In this document: positions 35,492-47,806 of the stretch, one piece after another
Layout: every line of letters starts with the position of its first letter
How positions within the stretch are numbered: position 1 is the stretch's first letter
Origin: Lentzea albidocapillata
GTDB taxonomy: Bacteria > Actinomycetota > Actinomycetes > Mycobacteriales > Pseudonocardiaceae
Direction: 5' to 3'
Length of the DNA stretch: 64,000 bases
NCBI RefSeq assembly: GCF_000719115.1
Contig: NZ_JOEA01000022.1
Span: 62,001 to 126,000, forward strand
The notes under the pieces: model-generated
Databases searched by the model: none
What the model saw: only the letters and a program-made list of their open reading frames with translations
What the model was told of the DNA's origin: nothing
Program-made: the position numbers and the translations under genes

Positions 35492-35845
35492 CATCCTCGC
35501 CGCCGTGAATGGCGGCGACTCCCTCCGTGCCGCGCACGGAACACATGCACAACACCAAGGTGGGTTCTCGCTTCATCGGGATCGCCCACCGCTACACACG
35601 GCCGGGTCTTACGGTCCCTCCACGAGCGTTTCACGTCTCCGCAAGCCCTGCGGCGACTGTCACGCTGTGTCCGTCGTGACATCTCGGGGCTTCCGGCGAG
35701 CACCGGCACTCCGGTACTCCGGCCCTTCGCCCCGCACCGGAGCGATCCAGCAGCGCCAGGCCAAGGGCACTGTTCGGGCCTTGGCTACCCTCCCGGCTCC
35801 GCCCTTCACTCCGCCCTGAAGGGCGGAGCACTGGCCGCACCCCGG
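35489..35845 (-). mobile_element. Remnant of a tnpB-type element: right end and omega-RNA-like region without tnpB
   Basis: This 357-bp gap between the MFS and dehydratase genes holds no convincing gene. Read on the minus strand it ends in TCGCCGCC-N6-GGCGGCGA (35497-35518) followed by GAGGATGTCAA, the right-end form I recall from actinobacterial tnpB elements. It contains GATGAAGCGAGAACCC, which I also associate with their omega RNA scaffolds. At the other side is CTCCGCCCT-GA-AGGGCGGAG (35809-35828) with a third copy of one arm at 35796. No tnpA or tnpB coding sequence remains. Assignment is by remembered pattern. Confidence 0.6.
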
Positions 35846-35851
35846 TAGCGC

Positions 35852-36760
35852 TCAGGCCGCCAGCAAACGCGCCAGCAGCGCCGGGTCCACGTTGCCGCCG
35901 GAGACCACGGCGACTCCACCTCCGCCGATCTTCGCCTGCGCCGCCACCGCGACGGCCCCGCTCGGCTCGGCGATCAGCCGCGCCCGCCGGGCCAGGCCGG
36001 CCACCGCCGCGAGGATCTCGTCCTCCGACACGGTGATCACGTCGTCCACGTACTCGCTGATGTGCGCCCAGGTGAGAGCCGAGGGCTCGTCCCGGAGAGC
36101 GTCAGCGACCGTCTGAGCGCGTTTGAGGGGATCCCAGCGCACCAGTTCGCCCGTTTTGAGCGATTCCGCGATGTCCGCGGCCAGTTCGGGCTCGGCACCG
36201 ATCACGCGGACGTCCGGGCGCAGCGACTTGATCGCCGTGGCGACGCCGGAGATCAGCCCGCCGCCGGACATCGGCACCACGACGGTCTCGACGTCCGGCA
36301 GGTCGGCGAGGATCTCCAGGCCGATGGTGCCCTGGCCGGCGATCACGTCGGGGTGGTCGAACGGCGGGATCAGCGCCGCGCCGCGTTCGGCCACCAGGGC
36401 CTCGGCGCGTTCGACGCGTTCGGTGATGCCGACGATGAAGACCTCCGCCCCCAGCGCCTTCGTGGCCTCGATCTTGACCGCCGGGGTGTTGTCCGGCATC
36501 ACGATCGCGGCCGGCACGCCGTGCAGGCGCGCGGCGAACGCCACGGCCTGCGCGTGGTTGCCGCTGGAGTAGGCGACTACGCCGTTCGCCCGATTCTCCA
36601 GGCGTGCCAACGCGTTCAGCGCGCCCCGGAGTTTGAACGCGCCGACGGGCTGCAGGTTCTCCGGTTTGAGCCAGCCCGGGCCGAACGGCAGCAGCGGTGT
36701 GCGCACCACGTGCGGTGCGATGACCGTCGCCGCCGAACGGATGTCTGGGAGCGCGATCAT
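35852..36760 (-). CDS. PLP-dependent threonine dehydratase/serine racemase-like enzyme
   Basis: A 302-residue fold-type II PLP enzyme. The Schiff-base lysine is in PVGAFKLRGALNAL, the phosphate cup in VPMSGGGLISG, the substrate loop is SSGNHAQA and the C-terminal cofactor region ends VAVVSGGNVD. It lacks the regulatory ACT domain of biosynthetic IlvA, so it resembles catabolic threonine/serine dehydratases. Its ATG overlaps the stop of a paralogue upstream by 4 bp. Confidence 0.87.
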   Translation of the reverse strand: MIALPDIRSAATVIAPHVVRTPLLPFGPGWLKPENLQPVGAFKLRGALNALARLENRANGVVAYSSGNHAQAVAFAARLHGVPAAIVMPDNTPAVKIEATKALGAEVFIVGITERVERAEALVAERGAALIPPFDHPDVIAGQGTIGLEILADLPDVETVVVPMSGGGLISGVATAIKSLRPDVRVIGAEPELAADIAESLKTGELVRWDPLKRAQTVADALRDEPSALTWAHISEYVDDVITVSEDEILAAVAGLARRARLIAEPSGAVAVAAQAKIGGGGVAVVSGGNVDPALLARLLAA

Positions 36761-37686
36761 CCGAGGATCGACGCGAGCAGCTTGGGTTCGATGTTGCCGC
36801 CGGAGACCACCGCGACGGCCGGACCGGCCTGCAGTTCGCGGTTCAGGTACGCCGCCACGGCGACGGCGCCGCTCGTCTCGGACACGACCCGCGTGCGGCG
36901 GGAGATCTGCCTCACCGCGTCCCGGATCTCGTCCTCGGACACGGTCATGACGTCGTCCACGTACTTGCGGATGTGTGCCCATGTCAGTTCGGAGGGCTCG
37001 GCGCGCAGTCCGTCCGCCCCGGTCCGGGCGCGATCGTGCGCGTCCCAGCGGACCAGCTCACCGGCGGCGAACGACGCGGCGGTGTCACCGGCCAGCTCGG
37101 GCTCGACACCGATCACCCGGACGTTGGGGCGCAACGACTTCACTGCCGCCGCGACACCGGAGATCAGTCCGCCGCCACTCACCGGCACCAGGACCGTCGC
37201 CACGTCGGGGAGGTCGGCGCAGATCTCCAGGCCGATGGTGCCCTGCCCGGCGATCACGTCCGGATGGTCGAACGGCGGGATGAGCGTCGCCTTCCGCTCC
37301 TCGACCAGTTCGTAGGCGCGCGACTCGCGTTCGGTGATGCCGACGACGAACACCTCGGCGCCGTGCGCCCGCGTTGCGTCGATCTTGATTTGCGGCGTGT
37401 TCTCCGGCACGACGATCGCGGCCGGCATGCCGAGGATCTTGGCCGCGTAGGCGACCGCCTGCGCGTGGTTACCGCTCGAATACGCCACGACACCGCGCGC
37501 CCGGTCCGCGGAAGGTATGCGGGACAACGCGTTCACCGCGCCGCGCTGCTTGAACGCACCGATCGGCTGCAGCGACTCGGGCTTGATCCACAGGCCGGAG
37601 TCGAAGGACAGCAACGGGGTGTGGACCACATGCGGGGCGATCGCGGCGGCGGCCGCGTGGACGTCTTCGAGAGTCACCAGGCGCAT
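36757..37686 (-). CDS. PLP-dependent threonine dehydratase-like enzyme, tandem paralogue
   Basis: A 309-residue paralogue of the following gene, with the same layout: PIGAFKQRGAVNAL (lysine), SSGNHAQAVAYAAK, VPVSGGGLISG and VAVVSGGNIEP. The two proteins are alike along their entire length, so they arose by tandem duplication and are translationally coupled. Both keep catalytic residues, so they may form a hetero-oligomer or have split substrates. It starts at ATG 37686. Confidence 0.87.
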   Translation of the reverse strand: MRLVTLEDVHAAAAAIAPHVVHTPLLSFDSGLWIKPESLQPIGAFKQRGAVNALSRIPSADRARGVVAYSSGNHAQAVAYAAKILGMPAAIVVPENTPQIKIDATRAHGAEVFVVGITERESRAYELVEERKATLIPPFDHPDVIAGQGTIGLEICADLPDVATVLVPVSGGGLISGVAAAVKSLRPNVRVIGVEPELAGDTAASFAAGELVRWDAHDRARTGADGLRAEPSELTWAHIRKYVDDVMTVSEDEIRDAVRQISRRTRVVSETSGAVAVAAYLNRELQAGPAVAVVSGGNIEPKLLASILG

Positions 37687-37749
37687 ATGTCGATGATGCA
37701 CGTCACCGGGGCACAACCGGTGAACTGTGCCCAACGTCCTACCTATGTC

Positions 37750-38235
37750 ATGTCTGAGAAGGAGAAGATCACCCCCGTCAAGCTCATCGCGAGTGTGCTC
37801 GCCGCCGCCACCGCGGCCGTGCTGAGCCTTCGCCTCAACGTCGTCGGCACCATCGTCGGTGCGATTCTCGCGAGCGTCGTCACCACAGTGGGCGCCGTGT
37901 TCTACCAACGGTCGATGGAACGCGAGAAGCGTTGGCAGGTAATCGCCGTCGGCGGAGTGCTCGTGTTCGTGGTGACCGTCCTCACAGCGACGAGCGTCCA
38001 GCTCGTCACCGGCAAACCGGTCACAGCCGATCCCGGTCAACCGTCCACAAGCACCCAGACCGAGACTCGCACCGAGACGACGAAGACCGAGACGATCACC
38101 GTGACGGCCCCTCCGAGCACGTCCGGTCAGTCTCCGTCGGAAAGCACCACGACGACCGCGCCCTCGTCGACGACAGCATCGCGACAGCCGACGGACAGCT
38201 CGACGCCACCGTCAACCGCCGACCCCATTGGGTGA
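37750..38235 (+). CDS. Small membrane protein with Thr/Ser-rich tail
   Basis: A 161-residue protein of unknown function. Two hydrophobic segments (about residues 10-45 and 58-80) are followed by about 75 residues rich in Thr, Ser and Pro (TETRTETTKTETITV, then PSTSGQSPSESTTTTAPSST). The tail probably lies outside the membrane and may be glycosylated. It starts at ATG 37750 and diverges from the dehydratase pair. No family was recognised. Confidence 0.65.
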   Translation: MSEKEKITPVKLIASVLAAATAAVLSLRLNVVGTIVGAILASVVTTVGAVFYQRSMEREKRWQVIAVGGVLVFVVTVLTATSVQLVTGKPVTADPGQPSTSTQTETRTETTKTETITVTAPPSTSGQSPSESTTTTAPSSTTASRQPTDSSTPPSTADPIG

Positions 38236-38411
38236 TCAGGTCACTACGTTGAGCGATAGTTAACTGTCAATTGCTACGCGCCGGAGTTGATCTGTCGTGA
38301 GCTGTGACACACTTCGTTCACGTTCGAGGCGGGGCGTCATAGCCGATAGGCCCGCAACTTCACTCGAACGGGCGAAATGTTTCGGTCCGAAAGAGACCGT
38401 GAGGAGGCGCA

Positions 38412-38546
38412 ATGAGGCTCGTGGCACGTCCGCTTGAGCCCGGCGCCTTCGGTGGAGGACACAGCGCCTGCACCGGATTAGAGAGGCAACTGTGGACGGG
38501 AGGGGTGGGGCGACCCCTGCCGCCGCCCCACCACCCGTCCCCCTAG
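38412..38546 (+). CDS. Possible 44-residue leader peptide upstream of the S1 protease
   Basis: ATG 38412 follows GAGGAGG at good spacing and opens a 44-codon frame ending TAG at 38546, rich in Gly and Pro (ending PLPPPHHPSP). It lies wholly in the 381-bp gap before the S1 protease gene and its 3' half overlaps a strong hairpin. No homology is known; it could regulate the protease by attenuation, or be chance. The rest of the gap (38236-38411) shows no gene. Confidence 0.35.
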   Translation: MRLVARPLEPGAFGGGHSACTGLERQLWTGGVGRPLPPPHHPSP

Positions 38547-38583
38547 AGCCCCCGAGAGAGGTCCCTGCAACCGATCTCTCGGG
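38494..38583 (+). promoter_or_regulatory. Two consecutive strong hairpins in the S1 protease leader
   Basis: The first hairpin (38494-38540) pairs GGACGGG plus a GTGGGGCG arm with CGCCCCAC plus CCCGTCC. The second (38551-38583) has perfect 9-bp arms CCCGAGAGA/TCTCTCGGG and a 15-nt loop. They end 33 bp before the protease ATG. No U-tract follows, so they look more like leader structure than a simple terminator. Confidence 0.55.
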
Positions 38584-38616
38584 TTCCCCTGCACCCGAAA
38601 GTGAGGGAGACGTCTG

Positions 38617-39768
38617 ATGAACCGCACGAGTGCGGCCCGTGTAACCGGTGCCCTGATTCTCGCCACCGGAGTCGTCACTGCTCTCAGCGTACCGGCGTTT
38701 GGCGCCCCTGCCGCACCGGTCACCGGATCCGGTTCCGATACGGAGAGCTACCCGGCCGAATTGCTCCAAGCGGTCCAGCGTGATTTGGGCCTGAACGCTG
38801 ACCAGGCACGCGTCCGGTTGGCCAATGACGCCCAGTCAGGCCAAGTCGCGGAGTCTGCGAAGTCCTCCCTGGGCGACGCGTTCGGCGGAGCCTGGATCGA
38901 CCAGGCGAGCGGCAGACTGACGGTGGCGGTGACCAGGCCGGGACTCTCCGTGACCGGCGCGGACACCAAGGTCGTCACGAACTCGCTCTCCCAGCTGACC
39001 GGCACCAAGTCGGTCCTCGACCTCATGAACGCCCCTTCGGCGATCACGAGCTGGCGCGTCGACGAGCAGTCGAACAGCGTCGTCGTCGAGGTCAACAAGA
39101 ACGTGCGCGACGCGGCCGCGGACCAGTGGATCGCGACCGCCAAGTCGATCAGCGGTTCGGTCCGGGTCGCCGAGGTGACCGAGAGCCCGACCCCGCTGTA
39201 CGACCTGCGCGGCGGTGACGCCATCTACATGGGCGGCGGCCGTTGCTCGCTCGGCTTCTCCGTGTCCGGTGGTTACGTCACCGCAGGCCACTGTGGCCGT
39301 ACCGGCACCGCGGTCTCCGGCTTCAACCGCGTCGCCCAGGGCACGTTCGCCGGCTCGGTGTTCCCGGGCAACGACTACGCGCACGTCCGCACGAACGCGA
39401 ACTGGACGCCGCGGCCGTGGGTCAACCGCTACGGCGGCGCGAACGTCATCGTCCGCGGCAACACCGAGGCCGCCGTCGGCGCCCAGATCTGCCGTTCCGG
39501 TTCGACGACCGGGTGGCGCTGCGGCACCGTCCAGGCCAAGAACCAGACCGTGAACTACCCGCAGGGCTCGGTCCGGGGTCTCACCCGCACCAACGCCTGC
39601 GCCGAGGGTGGCGACTCGGGTGGTTCGTGGGTGGCGGGTTCCGGCTTCGGCCAGGCCCAGGGCGTGACCTCCGGCGGTTCGGGCAACTGCTCGTCCGGCG
39701 GCACCACGTTCTTCCAGCCGCTCAACCCGATCCTGTCGCGCTACGGCCTGACCCTGACGCGCGGCTGA
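38617..39768 (+). CDS. Secreted S1-family serine protease (streptogrisin/alpha-lytic type)
   Basis: A 383-residue chymotrypsin-fold protease with signal peptide (about 1-30, ending AFGAPA), an alpha-lytic-type pro-region (about 45-195) and a mature domain from about residue 200. The triad is His225 (VTAGHCG), Asp253 (GNDYAHV) and Ser334 (GGDSGGS). Three pairs of cysteines fit the family disulfides. The pro-region acts as a folding chaperone in this family. A structured leader precedes it. Confidence 0.94.
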   Translation: MNRTSAARVTGALILATGVVTALSVPAFGAPAAPVTGSGSDTESYPAELLQAVQRDLGLNADQARVRLANDAQSGQVAESAKSSLGDAFGGAWIDQASGRLTVAVTRPGLSVTGADTKVVTNSLSQLTGTKSVLDLMNAPSAITSWRVDEQSNSVVVEVNKNVRDAAADQWIATAKSISGSVRVAEVTESPTPLYDLRGGDAIYMGGGRCSLGFSVSGGYVTAGHCGRTGTAVSGFNRVAQGTFAGSVFPGNDYAHVRTNANWTPRPWVNRYGGANVIVRGNTEAAVGAQICRSGSTTGWRCGTVQAKNQTVNYPQGSVRGLTRTNACAEGGDSGGSWVAGSGFGQAQGVTSGGSGNCSSGGTTFFQPLNPILSRYGLTLTRG

Positions 39769-39769
39769 T

Positions 39770-40531
39770 CTAGCTGAACTGAACAGATCGTTTCGAGAGC
39801 CCGTACCAGAAGCCTTCAACGCTGGTACGGGCTTTCTCGTCGCTCGCCGCGCCCAGGGCCACGAACAACGGCGCGAAGTGCTCAGTCCTCGGATGTGCGA
39901 TGCCGGCGGCCGGCGCCTTGTGCTGGAAGTCGAGCAACGCGTCGACGTCGCCGTTCGCGAGCTGCTGGTGCGCCCAGTCGTCGAACTCCTTCGACCACGA
40001 CGGCGGCTCGTAGTCCGGTCCGGCGGGGAAGTTCACACAGCTCAGGTTGTGTGTCATGAACCCGCTGCCGATGATCAGGACGTTGCGGTCCCGCAGCGGC
40101 GCGAGCTTGCGGCCGATCTCGTGCAGCTCGCGCGGGTCGAGCGTGGGCATCGACATCTGCAGCACCGGCACGTCGGCGTCCGGGAACATCTCCTTCAACG
40201 GCACGTAGGCGCCGTGGTCGAGCCCGCGCTGTTCGTCCTGCTCGACGTGGCCGCCGAGGAGCTTGCGCACGTCGTTCGCGAGCTCGGGTGCGCCCGGCGC
40301 CTCGTAGGTGACCTCGTAGTAGCGCTGCGGGAAGCCTCCGAAGTCGTAGACCAGCGGCACGGTCGTCGTCGCGCCGATGGTGGTCGGCGCCTCCTCCCAG
40401 TGCGCGGAGACCATGAGTACGGCCTCCGGGCGCGGAAGGGTGGCGGACCAGTCCTTGAGCTCTCTGGTCCACGTCTTGTCGTCAGCCAGCGGGGGAGCCC
40501 CGTGGCTCAGGTACAGCACAGGTGCGCTCAC
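39770..40531 (-). CDS. DODA-type dioxygenase (LigB superfamily, YgiD-like)
   Basis: A 253-residue extradiol-dioxygenase-fold protein with likely metal ligands in YLSHGAPPL, MVSAHWEEAP, LDHGAYVPL and FMTHNLS. Members cleave catecholic rings such as DOPA or gallate-like compounds; the substrate here is unknown. It starts at GTG 40531. A palindrome at 40552-40569 may be its operator. A hairpin at 39795-39838, inside its 3' coding end, could terminate the convergent protease transcript. Confidence 0.85.
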   Translation of the reverse strand: MSAPVLYLSHGAPPLADDKTWTRELKDWSATLPRPEAVLMVSAHWEEAPTTIGATTTVPLVYDFGGFPQRYYEVTYEAPGAPELANDVRKLLGGHVEQDEQRGLDHGAYVPLKEMFPDADVPVLQMSMPTLDPRELHEIGRKLAPLRDRNVLIIGSGFMTHNLSCVNFPAGPDYEPPSWSKEFDDWAHQQLANGDVDALLDFQHKAPAAGIAHPRTEHFAPLFVALGAASDEKARTSVEGFWYGLSKRSVQFS

Positions 40532-40551
40532 GTCTTCGAGAGTACGCCTGT

Positions 40552-40569
40552 TAGTTCAAATTTCAACTA
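40552..40569. promoter_or_regulatory. MarR-like palindrome upstream of the dioxygenase
   Basis: TAGTTCAAATTTCAACTA has arms TAGTT/AACTA around AAATTT with one mismatched pair. It lies 21 bp upstream of the dioxygenase start and overlaps the thiE stop codon. Its AT-rich symmetrical form resembles MarR-family operators. A MarR gene is encoded at 43320 but no link is proven. Confidence 0.45.
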
Positions 40570-41201
40570 GCAAGTTCAGTTTTGAACGACTCGGCGGCCT
40601 TGCGGGGGTCCTCGGCGTCGGTGATGGCCCGGACGACGACCACTCGGGTGGCTCCGGCGGCTTTGACCTCGTGGAGGTTCGTCAGGTCGATGCCGCCGAT
40701 CGCGAACCACGGCCGGTCGGTCCTCGTGGCGCGGACGAGGTCGAGTCCCGGTGCCGGGCGGCCCGGTTTGGTCGGCGTCGGCCAGCACGGGCCGGTGCAG
40801 AAGTAGTCGACGCCGGGTTCCGCGGCCGCCTCGGTCATCTGGCCGACGTCGTGCGTGGACCGGCCGATCACCACCTCGTCGCCGATGATCCGGCGGGCGA
40901 GCGGGACGGGCAGGTCGTCCTGGCCGAGGTGCAGCACGTCGGCTTGCACGGCGTGCGCGATGTCCGCGCGGTCGTTGACGGCGAGCAGCCTGCCGTGGCG
41001 TTCGGTGGCCTCGGCGAGGACCTCGATCGCCTCGATCTCCTGCTTCGCCTCCAGTGACTTGTCCCGCAACTGGATGATGTCGACGCCGCCCGCGAGCGCC
41101 GCGTCCGCGAACTCGGCCAGATCAGGCCGGTTCGGCGTGCAGAGGTAGAGGGTCGCGTCGGCGAGTCGTTGCCTGATCAGGTTTCCGTCGAGTCCTGGCA
41201 C
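40563..41201 (-). CDS. thiE: Thiamine-phosphate synthase
   Basis: A 212-residue TIM-barrel enzyme joining hydroxymethylpyrimidine diphosphate and thiazole phosphate to thiamine phosphate. Motifs: [42 protein letters not shown] and [10 protein letters not shown]. It starts at GTG 41201. It is divergent from thiO-thiS-thiG, the order known from mycobacteria. The TPP riboswitch in between faces thiO. Confidence 0.94.
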   Translation of the reverse strand: MPGLDGNLIRQRLADATLYLCTPNRPDLAEFADAALAGGVDIIQLRDKSLEAKQEIEAIEVLAEATERHGRLLAVNDRADIAHAVQADVLHLGQDDLPVPLARRIIGDEVVIGRSTHDVGQMTEAAAEPGVDYFCTGPCWPTPTKPGRPAPGLDLVRATRTDRPWFAIGGIDLTNLHEVKAAGATRVVVVRAITDAEDPRKAAESFKTELAS

Positions 41202-41236
41202 GCACGCACGTTAACCGTTATGTTGAAGTCGGTCCG

Positions 41237-41326
41237 CACGGGAGCCTGGAGAACACCGGGCTGAGAGGGAGCGTGGTTCGCTCCGACCGTCGAACCTGAT
41301 CCGGGTCATGCCGGCGCAGGGAGCGT
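41237..41326 (+). promoter_or_regulatory. TPP riboswitch before thiOSG
   Basis: The conserved THI-box elements are present in order: CTGAGAGGG for the pyrimidine-sensing side, then CGAACCTGATCCGGGTCATG and CCGGCGCAGGGAG. The element ends right at the thiO start, so TPP binding probably hides the ribosome site (translation control). Confidence 0.93.
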
Positions 41327-42286
41327 GAATGCCTTGAGTAGTGTGGAATTGGCCGTCCGGGGCGGCGGTGTCATCGGGCTGTCCGTGGCGTTGGCCGCGG
41401 CACGGGCCGGGTTCTCGGTCTCCGTGTTCGACGAAGGTTCGCCGCACGCGGGTTCGCGGGTCGCGGGCGGCATGCTCGCGCCGTTGACGGAGGCCTGGCC
41501 CGGCGAGGAAGCCGTGGTGGCGCAGGGGGTCGAGGCCCTGGCGATGTGGCCGGAGTTCGCCGCCTCCATCGGTGTCCCGCTGTTCGACGCCGGGACGCTG
41601 GCGGTCGGGACGCAGCCGGGTGACCTCGCCGATCTGCGGCACGCGGGGGAGTTGCTGACCTCGCGGGAGATCCGGGCGCTCGAACCTTCCCTGGGCCCGG
41701 CGGTGCGCGGTGGCGTGTACGCGGCCGGAGACCTCGCCGTCGACAACAGGGTGCTGCTTTCCGCACTGTGGAAGGCTTGTCTGGACGCCGGGGTCGTGTC
41801 CTCAGTGGAGGGAAAGGTCACGGTGATCGCGGCCGGGGCGTGGAGCGGCCGGTTGCACCCCGCCCTGAAGGACGTGATCCGCCCGGTCAAGGGCGAGATC
41901 CTGAGACTCACGCACCGGCCCGGCGCGTTGCCGCCCCCTCGCCACACGATCCGCGCGCTGGTCTCGGGCCGCCCGGTCTACCTGGTGCCGCGAGACGACG
42001 GCCTGGTCGTCGGCGCGACCCAGTACGAGGCCGGGTTCGACACCGACGTGTCCGTCGCGGGCGTGCGAGACCTGTTGCGGGACGCGGAAACCGTGCTGCC
42101 GGGCATCGCCGAGTACGCGCTGACCGAGGCCTCCGTCGGGTTCCGCGCGGGCAGCCCGGACAACGTGCCGATCGTGCGTTTCCTGGAACCCGGCGTGATC
42201 GCCGCGACCGGCCACCACCGCAACGGGCTGTTGCTGGCCCCGCACACCGCTCGTCTCGTCGTCGAGTTGCTCCAAGGAGGAAGTTC

Positions 42287-42290
<4 letters not shown>
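41325..42290 (+). CDS. thiO: Glycine oxidase ThiO
   Basis: A 321-residue FAD-dependent amine oxidase that converts glycine to dehydroglycine for thiazole formation. It has GGGVIGLSVALAAARAG, the FAD Glu/Asp strand SVSVFDEGSPHAGSRVAGG and GHHRNGLLLAPHTARLV at the C-terminus. It starts at GTG 41325 directly behind the riboswitch and overlaps thiS by 4 bp. Confidence 0.93.
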
Positions 42291-43244
<954 letters not shown>

Positions 43245-43319
43245 GTCGCTACCTTGTGTACTCACGTGTTGGGGGATGATTGAGCACTACCTGAAATCCG
43301 CCGAGGAGGACGACTAGCC

Positions 43320-43763
43320 GTGACGGCCCCCATTGACGCCGAGGTCGAGGACGCGACCGCGCGTCTGTACCTGGCGATCGGCCGGCTGGCCCGGTTGCTG
43401 CGACGCACCGGTTCCCCCGGACTCGGCCCGGGCGCGGTCTCCGCGCTGGCCACTCTCGCGCGCTGCGGCCCCATGCGCCTGGGAGACCTGGCGAACAAGG
43501 AGGGCGTGGCACCCCCGACGTTGTCGCGCATCGTCGCCGCACTGGTCGAGGCCGGGTACGTGAAGCGCGAACCCGACCCGCAGGACGGCCGAGCCTGGCT
43601 CGCCACGCCCACGCCCGAGGGCGAGACGATGGTGTCCGGCGTGCGGTCCGCGCGGGTGCGCGAGTTGCAGCGGCGGATCGAACAGCTCACGCCGGAGCAC
43701 ATCTCGGCCCTGGTGGGCGCTCTCGACGCGCTGGAGACGCTGGTGGGCGAGGAGCCGAAGTAG
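43320..43763 (+). CDS. MarR-family transcriptional regulator
   Basis: A 147-residue winged-helix protein with LGDLANKEGVAPPTLSRIVA as recognition region and the wing YVKREPDPQDGRAWLATPT. It starts at GTG 43320, 75 bp after thiG. Regulated genes are unknown; candidates are the following small gene or the palindrome near 40552. Confidence 0.88.
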   Translation: MTAPIDAEVEDATARLYLAIGRLARLLRRTGSPGLGPGAVSALATLARCGPMRLGDLANKEGVAPPTLSRIVAALVEAGYVKREPDPQDGRAWLATPTPEGETMVSGVRSARVRELQRRIEQLTPEHISALVGALDALETLVGEEPK

Positions 43764-44308
43764 CGCCTCATGCCCGAGTACGACGAGGTGCTCGCCAGGC
43801 TTCGGCACCAAGGGGTGCCGAAGCGCGAGTCCATGCGGATCATGAGGGAAGCGACCGGCCTGGAATTCGGAGAGGTCCAGCGCCTCGTGCATGAGAGCCC
43901 GGTGTGGAGCGACCGCAAAGCGGGTGACGAAGCGGCCCAGGAGTGGTTCTTCCGCAGCATGTTCGTCCTCGCCGTGCTGGGAGAGGCAGACGTCACCGCG
44001 CCCGCCGAGGACGTGGCCGAATGTCACGACCGCAGGCAACGCGCGAGCACCCAGCTCCAGCACGCCTCGTCCGGTTTGCCGGACGAGGCGTTGGACCGCT
44101 ACCGCGAGCTGATGGCCGACGGCCTGCTCGGCAGGGCGTTCGCCGAACTGGTGGCGGTGGCTCGGCCCCTTGGCGTGGAAGACCGCTGTTGGCAGGACTT
44201 GGGTGCGGCCGCCGACACGTTGCTCCTCAACGAGGACGCCGGTGACGAAGCGCCACCGAGCGACACCGAGGACTTCGTGTTGGCGGCCTACGACGTGCGT
44301 ACCCGGCT

Positions 44309-46870
<2,562 letters not shown>

Positions 46871-46948
46871 GTTGAGTTGTCGAGAACCGACCATAGTCAG
46901 AGCGCGCCGTAGCTGCCAAGGGCGTCGTTTGCCCCTAATCTCTTCCTC

Positions 46949-47806
46949 GTGGCTGATCACCAGCCGTTCCCGCCCGGCGCGCGTCGCGGTCAGCGTCCCG
47001 CCGTGGTCTCGGCATGCCCTTCCTGCGGAGAACTCGCAGGTCGGGGCTACCCCGACTGCGGCTTCTGCGCGGAACTGCTCGACCAGTTCTGGCTCGCGGA
47101 CTGGGAGGCGCTGCGCACGTCGTCCCAGCTGGCGGACCGGGAGCTGGCCGAACTGGTCACCTCCGCGGACGTCGGCCAGTACCCGTGGACGTGTGTCGAC
47201 TGGGCGATGACGCTGCTGGCGTGCTCACGCTGCGGCGCCGAACTGGGCACCGGGCCGGTCGAGTGCGTGCGGTGCGCGGTCACCGAGGAACGCCGGTGGA
47301 GCTGGGACCACGCGGCGCACCCGTACACGATGAGCGCGAACGAGCATTTGCTGAGAGTCGCCCGCGCGGCCCTGCGCGCACCTCACCGGCGTCGTCCGGC
47401 CGTCGTGCAGGCCTGGCAGCTGGTGCTGCCGTTCCTGATCGCCGGTGAGGTGATCGAGTTCGGCCGCCTGGACCGGATCCGCGCGCACGTGCTGGCCGGC
47501 GGCTACGCGTCGATGGCGACCTGCCACACCTTCGGTGAGCTGGCCGGGTTGCCCGAGCTCTTCTGGCGCCGCGGCAACCCGATCTCAACGCGGGTCGAGT
47601 ACCAGCCGGACTCCGAGCGCCAGCAGCACGCCGCCCGACAGCTTCTCGAGCGCGGGACGGACGCGCGGCCGGCCGAGCCAGCCCCTGATCGTGTGCAGGA
47701 TCGAGACGATGATCAGGTACCAGACGGTGTCGATCAGCACCCAGCCGATGGCGAGGAAGAGCAGAACCCCCTGGCCGGCCTCCCCGGCAGGCACGAACTG
47801 CGGTAG
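46949..47806 (+). CDS. Hypothetical zinc-ribbon protein
   Basis: A frame of 285 residues from GTG 46949. It has two CxxC pairs of zinc-ribbon type (CPSCGELAGRGYPDCGFC; CSRCGAEL then CVRC) and a helical middle (VQAWQLVLPFLIAGEVIEFG). The last 74 residues run antisense through the lysE gene and look random (rich in Gln, Asp, Glu), so the native C-terminus may have been near 47590 and lost its stop codon. Function unknown. Confidence 0.6.
   Translation: MADHQPFPPGARRGQRPAVVSACPSCGELAGRGYPDCGFCAELLDQFWLADWEALRTSSQLADRELAELVTSADVGQYPWTCVDWAMTLLACSRCGAELGTGPVECVRCAVTEERRWSWDHAAHPYTMSANEHLLRVARAALRAPHRRRPAVVQAWQLVLPFLIAGEVIEFGRLDRIRAHVLAGGYASMATCHTFGELAGLPELFWRRGNPISTRVEYQPDSERQQHAARQLLERGTDARPAEPAPDRVQDRDDDQVPDGVDQHPADGEEEQNPLAGLPGRHELR

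Noticed and set aside
39795..39838. Dedicated terminator after the S1 protease
   Set aside because: The hairpin is real but lies inside the coding end of the convergent dioxygenase, so it was noted there rather than called as a separate terminator.
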